Position numbers and translations under genes: made by a program | Source: an uncultured Bacilli bacterium | GTDB taxonomy: Bacteria; Bacillota_I; Bacilli_A; RF39; UBA660 | NCBI GenBank assembly: GCA_934086355.1 | Contig: CAKOID010000022.1 | Location: 1 to 12,518 of the forward strand | Reading direction: 5' to 3' | DNA: 12,518 bases | In this document: piece after piece, positions 7,994 to 12,518 of the stretch | How positions within the stretch are numbered: position 1 is the stretch's first letter | Layout: each line of letters begins with the position of its first letter | Notes under the pieces: model-generated | Seen by the model: the letters and a program-made list of their open reading frames with translations, nothing else | Database searches by the model: none | Told to the model about the DNA's origin: nothing

Positions 7994-8591
7994 ATATAAT
8001 TTAAAAGATACAATAGATAAAATAAATAATACAGATGCAGAATATATACATGTTGATGTAATGGATGGTAATTTTGTTCCTAATATATCTTGTATATATA
8101 ATGATGTTAAAGATGTATTAAAGAATACTAATAAGATGTTAGATATACATTTGATGGTAGATAATCCTATAAAATATATATTAGAATATAAGAATTTATT
8201 ACCTAAATTTATTACAATACATAGTGAAATAAATAATAATATAGATGATTTAATTGATTTGATTAAGAGTTATGGTATTGGAGTTGGTTTAAGTATAAAG
8301 CCTAAAACTACTGTAGAGTTTATAGAAAAATATTTAGATAAAGTTGATAATGTTTTGATAATGAGTGTAGAGCCTGGAAAAGGTGGACAAAAGTTTATGG
8401 ACAGTGTAGTTTATAAAATTGATATTTTAGATAAGATAAGAAAGAATAAAAAATTAAATTATAAGATAAGTATTGATGGTGGAATAAATAAAGATACTAT
8501 TGATAAAGTTAGAAATGTAGATTTTGTTATTAGTGGTTCATATATTTGTATGAATGATGATTATCAATCTATGATAGATAGTTTAAGGTAA
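7962..8591 (+). CDS. rpe: Ribulose-phosphate 3-epimerase
   Basis: A 209-aa TIM-barrel enzyme interconverting ribulose-5-phosphate and xylulose-5-phosphate in the non-oxidative pentose phosphate pathway. The metal ligands and catalytic residues are recognisable: H30 and D32 in HVDVMDGNFVPN, H63 in DIHLMV, and D172 in SIDGGI. Family landmarks ITIHSE and VLIMSVEPG.GGQKF are also present. The ATG at 7962 is preceded by a GGGTTGGTG purine-rich stretch inside rsgA. Deviations from the usual family sequence are IAVS instead of IAPS at residues 3-6 and PGKGGQ instead of PGFGGQ at 138-143. Neither removes a metal ligand. In B. subtilis this position is followed by thiN (thiamine pyrophosphokinase), which is absent here; a terminator-like hairpin follows instead. 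Confidence 0.93.
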   Translation: MEIAVSFLKSKYNLKDTIDKINNTDAEYIHVDVMDGNFVPNISCIYNDVKDVLKNTNKMLDIHLMVDNPIKYILEYKNLLPKFITIHSEINNNIDDLIDLIKSYGIGVGLSIKPKTTVEFIEKYLDKVDNVLIMSVEPGKGGQKFMDSVVYKIDILDKIRKNKKLNYKISIDGGINKDTIDKVRNVDFVISGSYICMNDDYQSMIDSLR

Positions 8592-8621
8592 AAAATATTC
8601 TTTTGGTTTAAAATTATTATA

Positions 8622-8696
8622 AAAAAACAGTTATAATATATAATTAATAATATATAATTAATAGTATTAATAGTAAATATATTAATGCTGTTTTTT
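8622..8696 (+). terminator. Long A/T-rich terminator-like hairpin closing the operon
   Basis: AAAAAACAG (8622-8630) pairs perfectly with CTGTTTTTT (8688-8696), and AATATAT near 8635 can pair with ATATATT near 8678-8684 inside it. The enclosed loop is long. Because A and T runs flank the stem symmetrically it could act on either strand, but both neighbours are on the + strand. Confidence 0.6.
8635..8662. repeat. Perfect 14-bp tandem direct repeat
   Basis: AATATATAATTAAT occurs twice without a gap (8635-8648 and 8649-8662), inside the loop of the terminator-like hairpin after rpe. It is a two-copy AT-only repeat that may vary in copy number; no function is evident. Confidence 0.8.
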
Positions 8697-8711
8697 AATT
8701 GGGAAAACTTG

Positions 8712-8740
8712 TTGACAAGTAAAAAAATATATGGTAAAAT
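8712..8740 (+). promoter_or_regulatory. Near-consensus promoter with extended -10
   Basis: Perfect TTGACA (8712-8717), 17 bp spacer, TAAAAT (8735-8740) preceded by TGG, which gives an extended -10. By inspection it is the best promoter in the window, and it drives the 98-aa protein gene at 8768. Confidence 0.9.
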
Positions 8741-8767
8741 TCTTGTTCGGTATCAGGAGGAATAAAA

Positions 8768-9064
8768 ATGATTAAATTGGATGTGCCAAAAGTTGATATA
8801 GAATTTTATTTTGAAGATAAACAATATAATTTGTATAAAAGAGCAGATATAATCGTACTAAAAGAAAGTAGTATAGATGGTGTGTATTATTTTTATTATC
8901 AAAATGATAAAACATATATTTATAAAAATTTTGTGAATAATAAAAACGCATTAAGTGATAATGAAAAGAAAAATTATTTAAAAAGACTATATAAAGCTAT
9001 TAATGCTTGTGCATTAGTGCAAAATGTAATAGATAAAAAAGATATAAAAAAATTAATAAAGTAG
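8768..9064 (+). CDS. Small soluble protein of unknown function (98 aa)
   Basis: It starts at an ATG preceded by AGGAGG (8755-8760) at 7 bp spacing, the strongest ribosome-binding site here, and stands behind a near-consensus promoter. High expression is therefore expected. The sequence is charged and aromatic-rich. The first half is beta-like (YFEDKQYNLYKRADIIVLKESSIDGVYYFYYQNDKTYIYKNF). The second half is probably helical (SDNEKKNYLKRLYKAINACALVQNVIDKKDIKKLIK). No signal peptide or membrane segment is visible and no family is recognised. It is monocistronic, with a terminator overlapping its 3' end. The combination of strong expression signals and small size suggests a structural or regulatory role, but that is inference. 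Confidence 0.85.
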   Translation: MIKLDVPKVDIEFYFEDKQYNLYKRADIIVLKESSIDGVYYFYYQNDKTYIYKNFVNNKNALSDNEKKNYLKRLYKAINACALVQNVIDKKDIKKLIK

Positions 9065-9086
9065 AGATATTTTGTTAATTTTTTTT
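9046..9086 (+). terminator. Intrinsic terminator overlapping the 3' end of the 98-aa gene
   Basis: A stem of about 15 bp, A-run plus TTAATAAA (9046-9060) with TTTGTTAA plus T-run (9071-9085), contains one G-T pair and a 10-nt loop that includes the stop codon. The T-run is partly used in the stem. Confidence 0.7.
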
Positions 9087-9103
9087 ATATTATTTTTTCA
9101 TTA

Positions 9104-9112
9104 TGATATAAT
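9104..9112 (+). promoter_or_regulatory. Extended -10 promoter of the SDR gene
   Basis: TGATATAAT: a TGn extension followed by a perfect TATAAT (9107-9112). The -35 at 17 bp is poor (TTTATA, 9084-9089), as tolerated by extended -10 promoters. A second TATAAT at 9128-9133 lacks a -35 and is closer to the gene. Confidence 0.6.
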
Positions 9113-9156
9113 TTAGTTAGTATTATATATAATAAGTTTGAAAGGAAGATAATTTT

Positions 9157-9936
9157 ATGAAAGCGTTAATTACGGGTGGAAGTAGTGGTATTGGTAGAGA
9201 TATGGCATATTATTTATCTAATTTAGGATATGATTTAATATTAGTTGGTAGAAATAGAGAAGAATTAGAGAGAGTGAAAGATAAATGTAAAACGAATGTT
9301 AAGATTTATGATTATGATTTAAGTATATTAAAAAATGTGTATAAGGTATATGATAATTGTAAAAATGATGATATTGATATATTAATAAATAATGCTGGTT
9401 TTGGTTTATTTGGTAATTTTGTTGATACTGATTTAGAGATTGAATTAAATATGATAAATGTTAATGTTGTTACTGTACATGTTTTAACAAAATTATTTTT
9501 AAAAGACTTTGTAAAAAAAGATAGAGGTTATATTTTGAATGTTGCTTCAAGTGCTGGTTTTATGGCTGGTCCTAAATTATCTACATATTATGCGACTAAG
9601 AATTATGTTTTGAGAAGTAGCTTAGCAATATATGAGGAATTAAGACATATGAAATCTAATGTAAAAATTAGTGTACTTTGTCCAGGACCTGTAAATACTA
9701 ATTTTAATAAAGTTGCAGGTGGAAGTTTTAATACGAAAAGTGCTACTAGCGAATATGTTGCTAAATATGCTATAGATAAAATGTTTAAAAATAAATTAAT
9801 TATTATACCAACATTTAGAATGAAAGTAGCTATATTTATGACTAGATTATTACCGACTAAATTATTACTAAAAATAAATTATAATATTCAAAATATAAAA
9901 ATAAAAAAATATAATAAAAAAAATAATATAAATTGA
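9157..9936 (+). CDS. Short-chain dehydrogenase/reductase (SDR), classical type
   Basis: A 259-aa Rossmann-fold NAD(P)H-dependent oxidoreductase. The cofactor motif TGGSSGIG is at residues 6-13, NNAG at 78-81, the catalytic serine in NVASSAG (about S132), the catalytic YxxxK at Y144/K148 (YYATK), and CPGPVNT at 175-181. VGRN (residues 30-33) after the second beta strand, with its arginine, suggests NADPH preference. This is the general SDR pattern found in DltE/YqjQ-like Firmicutes proteins; the substrate cannot be told from sequence. The C-terminus beyond about residue 212 is hydrophobic then very Lys/Asn-rich (IIIPTFRMKVAIFMTRLLPTKLLLKI...), which could allow membrane association. The start ATG has AAAGGAAG (9141-9148) upstream. 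It stands alone between its own promoter and a short terminator. Confidence 0.93.
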   Translation: MKALITGGSSGIGRDMAYYLSNLGYDLILVGRNREELERVKDKCKTNVKIYDYDLSILKNVYKVYDNCKNDDIDILINNAGFGLFGNFVDTDLEIELNMINVNVVTVHVLTKLFLKDFVKKDRGYILNVASSAGFMAGPKLSTYYATKNYVLRSSLAIYEELRHMKSNVKISVLCPGPVNTNFNKVAGGSFNTKSATSEYVAKYAIDKMFKNKLIIIPTFRMKVAIFMTRLLPTKLLLKINYNIQNIKIKKYNKKNNIN

Positions 9937-9942
9937 AGCTTG

Positions 9943-9967
9943 ATACTTGAAATAGGTATATTTTTTT
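9943..9967 (+). terminator. Short terminator after the SDR gene
   Basis: A 6-bp stem, ATACTT (9943-9948) with AGGTAT (9954-9959) including one G-T pair, has a 5-nt loop and a following run of seven T residues (9961-9967). The stem is weak but placed just after the stop codon. Confidence 0.5.
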
Positions 9968-10070
9968 GATAATATTTTATTAGGGTAGTAATACCATAGT
10001 GATATTTAATTAAAATTTACGATTCATAAAAAATTAAAAATTATATCTCTTTCCCAACTCCCCAAAATTG

Positions 10071-10099
10071 TTGGGGGGGGGGGTATAAAGAAATATAAT
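10071..10099 (+). promoter_or_regulatory. Candidate phase-variable promoter with poly-G spacer
   Basis: A perfect TATAAT lies at 10094-10099. Exactly 17 bp upstream is TTGGGG (10071-10076), whose TTG matches the -35 consensus and whose G residues belong to the homopolymer. The spacer is seven G residues plus TATAAAGAAA. Transcription would start near 10106, ahead of the ribosome-binding site AAGGAG (10115-10120) and the ATG at 10130. Adding or losing G residues would change -35/-10 spacing directly. The downstream paralog has the same layout with an A/T spacer (12194-12222). Confidence 0.65.
10073..10083 (+). repeat. Homopolymeric G(11) tract
   Basis: Eleven consecutive G residues in an extremely AT-rich window where I noticed no other G run longer than four. 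Tracts of this length are typical contingency loci prone to slipped-strand mispairing. Confidence 0.95.
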
Positions 10100-10129
10100 T
10101 TTTTGTGTAATAAGAAGGAGAGTGGGAGT

Positions 10130-12193
10130 ATGAATCGTAAGCAAAAAATAACTATTAGTATAACGGGAATAGTTTTGATTTTATTAATATTGATAGGACT
10201 AACTTATGCATATTACTTAACAACAATAAAGGGCAATACTAATGAAAAATCAGTAACAGTAAGTTTAGCAAAGTTAGAATTAAAATATGATGATGGTAAT
10301 GGTTTGATAAGTAAAGAAAATATGATGCCAGGAGATAAAATCGTAAAAACTTTCAGTGTAGAAAATAAAGGAAATAGAGAAGTAGAAAATTATACAGTAT
10401 ATTTAGAAAATATAATAAATGAATTTGAAGATAAAGATGATTTGTACTTGACGCTAAAATGTAATTCAACAGAAGGCGATTGTAACGGAAATAACATGAT
10501 ATTTCCAAGTAATGATGGAGTAATAGCCGTAAACAATATAAAAGTAGGAGAAATACAAAATTTTGAATTAACGGTAGAATTCTTGGAAACTAATGATTTA
10601 CAAAATGATAATATGTATAAAAAATTTGAAGGAAATGTAAAGATACTAGATATAAGAAGTGCAAAAGGTGAAGTAGTAAAAAATGAAGAAACAGAAAGTA
10701 TATTAGTAGATAATGCAAAAGCAATAAAAAATTTTAAAATATATGGGAATAGCTTACAAAATATTTCTACACAATCTAGTAACTTATGCTCATCATTTAA
10801 ATATGGTAAATGGGAATTAACAAATGGTGCATATTTTGATGATGATGGTAATTTAACATTACCAGATTTAACATCGAAAGCAGATATAAAAATACCATGG
10901 AATAAAAGAAGTGATTCTGTAAATGTTAGTTATTTGTTAGTTAGTGGTGGTAATGCACATATAAATATTACATATAATGATGAAAATGGAAATAAATTAA
11001 GTGGAAATGGTTCTGCTCTTAAGGATAAGGAAGACAATTATCAGGTTAATGCTACTTTTGGTGGCAACAATGATTATGGAGTTGCAATACAGAATTCTTC
11101 ATATTTAATTTTATCTTTTCAACGTTCAACTGCTTATGCTGCAAATGAATATAAAGTAAAAAATATTATGGTAAGTGCTGATAGTGTTAAATATGATGAA
11201 TTTATACCTGACAGTCCATCTCTTGAATATCCAAGTGAAATTAACAGTGTAGGAGATTTAATAACTGACACAAATGATGTAAATGATGGAAAATATAAAA
11301 TAGGAGTTAAGACTACTGGAAAAAATCTAATGGATATGGATAAAATGTTGTCATATTCAAATGATGTTATAAAAAACGATAATGAATATACTTTTACTTC
11401 AAATGCAAATATGTATACTAAAGGAATAAAAATGAATTTAAAAAAAGGAACAACAATAATATCAAGCGGTAAAGTAACCAATGTAACAGGAAAAAATTTT
11501 AGGGTTGATGCAGTTTTTAAAGATGGAAAAACTCAGATGATAACATGTTATAGCAAAACTGATCTTAACGCTGAAGTGGATATAGGAAAGATGACTACAT
11601 TAAATGATGATGTAGAATATATAAGATTTAATTGGTCTACTGATGGTAAATATACTATAAAAGATTTTCAAATAGAAATTGGAGATACTGCAACTGATTA
11701 TGAAACTTATCACGAAAAAATAACAAATATATATTTAGATGAACCGTTAAGAAAAATAGGAGATTATAGTGATTATATAAATTTAATAAATAAGAAAGTT
11801 GTTAGAAATGTTGGAAACGTGACATTTGATGGCAAGGAGAAAATTAGTGAATATGGTTATGGATTATATTATGAAAAAAAACATAGATTAACTGAAGCTA
11901 TGAGTAATTATTTTAAATATACATCTAAGGTTGAAAAAGGTAGTGAAAAGTTTACAAGTACTGTTAATGTTAACGCATTTCATTTTTATACAAATAAAAC
12001 AGTTGATGAATTTAAAACATTTATAAGTAATGCAAAATCAAAAAATAATCCTTTAAAAATAAATTATGTATTGGAAACACCAATAGAAGAAAATATTTCT
12101 TATGACGAATTAAACTTAATAAATAATATAAACAATATAACAATAAATACAAATACAAAATTAAGTAGGATTGATTTAGAATATTTAAAATAG
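10130..12193 (+). CDS. Surface protein: TasA/camelysin-like N-terminus fused to phage-tail-like C-terminal modules
   Basis: ATG 10130 (687 aa) is chosen because AAGGAG (10115-10120) lies 9 bp upstream; an earlier in-frame TTG (10103) lies in the promoter/leader. Residues 1-32 (MNRKQK, then hydrophobic ITGIVLILLILIGLTYAYYLT) resemble the signal peptides of TasA/camelysin-type exported proteins. Residues about 33-175 have the matching beta-sandwich pattern (NTNEKSVTVSLAKLELKY, MMPGDKIVKTFSVENKGN). Residues about 195-352 and 395-525 look like two jelly-roll, CBM-like domains (KYGKWELTNGAYFDDDGNLTLP; KNLMDM to FQIEIGDTATDYETY). Residues about 361-378 (SPSLEYPSEINSVGD) and 530-687 (YLDEPLRKIGDYSDYI, KKVVRNVG, FHFYTNKTVDEFKTF, YVLETP) recall recurrent segments of Firmicutes phage tail/receptor-binding proteins. 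Likely exported and adhesive or antigenic (inference). Codon style changes near 11000-11150, suggesting mosaic origin. A paralog follows at 12265. Confidence 0.85.
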   Translation: MNRKQKITISITGIVLILLILIGLTYAYYLTTIKGNTNEKSVTVSLAKLELKYDDGNGLISKENMMPGDKIVKTFSVENKGNREVENYTVYLENIINEFEDKDDLYLTLKCNSTEGDCNGNNMIFPSNDGVIAVNNIKVGEIQNFELTVEFLETNDLQNDNMYKKFEGNVKILDIRSAKGEVVKNEETESILVDNAKAIKNFKIYGNSLQNISTQSSNLCSSFKYGKWELTNGAYFDDDGNLTLPDLTSKADIKIPWNKRSDSVNVSYLLVSGGNAHINITYNDENGNKLSGNGSALKDKEDNYQVNATFGGNNDYGVAIQNSSYLILSFQRSTAYAANEYKVKNIMVSADSVKYDEFIPDSPSLEYPSEINSVGDLITDTNDVNDGKYKIGVKTTGKNLMDMDKMLSYSNDVIKNDNEYTFTSNANMYTKGIKMNLKKGTTIISSGKVTNVTGKNFRVDAVFKDGKTQMITCYSKTDLNAEVDIGKMTTLNDDVEYIRFNWSTDGKYTIKDFQIEIGDTATDYETYHEKITNIYLDEPLRKIGDYSDYINLINKKVVRNVGNVTFDGKEKISEYGYGLYYEKKHRLTEAMSNYFKYTSKVEKGSEKFTSTVNVNAFHFYTNKTVDEFKTFISNAKSKNNPLKINYVLETPIEENISYDELNLINNINNITINTNTKLSRIDLEYLK

Positions 12194-12222
12194 TTGATTT
12201 GGAATTAAAAATATATTATAAT
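12194..12222 (+). promoter_or_regulatory. Promoter of the second surface-protein paralog
   Basis: TTGATT (12194-12199), 17 bp A/T-rich spacer, perfect TATAAT (12217-12222), beginning directly after the stop codon of the preceding gene. A small hairpin AGAGT/ACTCT (12229-12233 with 12239-12243) lies in the leader. Confidence 0.7.
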
Positions 12223-12264
12223 TTATGTAGAGTAGAAAACTCTTAAGAAGAAAGGAATAATAAA

Positions 12265-12518
12265 ATGACAAGAAAACAAAAAATAATAGTTAGTATAACT
12301 GGAATATTTTTAGTACTAATGATATTAGTAGGATTAACGTATGCTTACTTTTTAACTAAAATAACTGGAAATACTAATGAAAAATCTATAAGTGTAACGA
12401 CAGCAAACCTTGTATTAAAGTATGGGTAAGAAACACAAGATATAATAACAAAAGAAGCATTAATGCCAGGAGAAACAGCAGCAGTAAAAGTATTTAGTGC
12501 AACCAATGAAGGAAATAG
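12265..12518 (+). pseudogene. Second TasA/camelysin-like paralog, in-frame stop at codon 55, 3'-truncated by window
   Basis: The ATG at 12265 is preceded by AAAGGAA (12251-12257). The product MTRKQKIIVSITGIFLVLMILVGLTYAYFLTKITGNTNEKSISV closely parallels residues 1-43 of the preceding 687-aa protein and includes the same hydrophobic export signal. The frame meets TAA at 12427-12429 after NLVLKYG. It then continues in the same frame with homologous sequence: ITKEALMPGETAAVKVFSATNEGN matches ISKENMMPGDKIVKTFSVENKGN of the neighbour. The lesion is therefore a single nonsense codon, not a frameshift or deletion. A 54-residue peptide consisting mainly of a signal/anchor could still be made. A sequencing error or stop read-through cannot be excluded from the sequence alone, and whether the rest is intact lies beyond the window. 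Its promoter and ribosome-binding site are intact, so the decay, if real, is recent. Confidence 0.75.

Larger units (their letters stand above)
10036..10103. repeat. Large imperfect inverted repeat containing the poly-G tract
   Basis: The outer arms 10036-10052 and 10087-10103 are complementary over 17 bp with a single mismatch (10047/10092). Inside, CCCCAA (10060-10065) pairs with TTGGGG (10071-10076) around a 5-nt loop, and CCC (10053-10055) can pair with further G residues. The right outer arm carries the -10 hexamer TATAAT and ends in a T-run, so a transcript coming from upstream would form a terminator-like hairpin while the DNA serves as a promoter. Confidence 0.75.

Noticed and set aside
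8635..8662. Two-copy 14-bp repeat considered as a CRISPR or attachment site
   Set aside because: Copies are directly adjacent with no spacer, AT-only, and no cas or integrase gene is nearby.
9966..9994. Second promoter for the surface-protein gene (TTGATA - 17 bp - TAATAC)
   Set aside because: The -10 is poor, the -35 overlaps the T-run of the SDR terminator, and the downstream hairpin would probably stop its transcript.
11134..11481. 115-codon minus-strand frame inside the surface-protein gene
   Set aside because: The + strand frame is continuous with recognisable modules here. The minus-strand product is hydrophobic only because it reads the complement of Asn/Lys/Asp-rich codons.
10130..12193. 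Prophage remnant
   Set aside because: Only the C-terminal modules are phage-like. No capsid, terminase, portal, lysis or integrase gene is present, and the N-terminus is an export domain shared with a neighbouring paralog.

Overview
The window comes from a very AT-rich, Gram-positive-type bacterium. It looks like a low-GC Bacilli/Mycoplasmatota relative, possibly one of the uncultured gut lineages such as RF39. This rests on base composition, the Firmicutes-type gene order rlmN - PP2C phosphatase - PASTA kinase - rsgA - rpe, strong purine-rich Shine-Dalgarno sites, sigma-A-like promoters (TTGaca / TATAAT) and intrinsic terminators. TGA appears to be a normal stop (ends of rlmN and of the SDR gene), so a Mycoplasma-type code is not indicated. 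Every gene I can support lies on the + strand. The lineage is inference.

Layout. (1) Up to 1664: the 3' part of a large exported or surface protein with a copper-amine-oxidase-N-like 'stalk' domain, cut by the window edge. (2) 1794-2066: an HU-type nucleoid protein with a clear terminator. (3) 2180-3106: a membrane-anchored Lys/Glu-rich protein of unknown function with a near-consensus promoter and a strong terminator. (4) 3194-3502: a small three-helix membrane protein. (5) 3635-8591: a tightly packed operon of housekeeping and signalling genes: 23S rRNA/tRNA methyltransferase RlmN, PP2C phosphatase, PASTA-domain Ser/Thr kinase, ribosome-assembly GTPase RsgA and ribulose-phosphate 3-epimerase. 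All four internal junctions overlap or nearly touch. The operon ends in a long A/T hairpin. (6) 8768-9064: a 98-residue protein of unknown function behind the best promoter in the window. (7) 9157-9936: a short-chain dehydrogenase. (8) 10130-end: two tandem paralogous surface-protein genes with a TasA/camelysin-like N-terminus. The first is intact (687 aa). The second carries an in-frame TAA at codon 55 and runs off the window.

The part most worth attention is the control and make-up of the surface-protein locus. Upstream of the 687-aa gene is a run of eleven G residues (10073-10083). It sits exactly between a TTG-containing -35 position and a perfect TATAAT -10, giving 17-bp spacing at the present length. 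This is the arrangement expected of a promoter switched by slipped-strand gain or loss of G residues. The tract is also one arm of a large imperfect hairpin (10036-10103). The protein joins a Gram-positive surface-fibre-type N-terminus to a C-terminal half resembling the receptor-binding or tail modules of Firmicutes phages. Together with the broken neighbouring paralog this suggests a variable surface-antigen or adhesin locus; that reading is inference from sequence alone.
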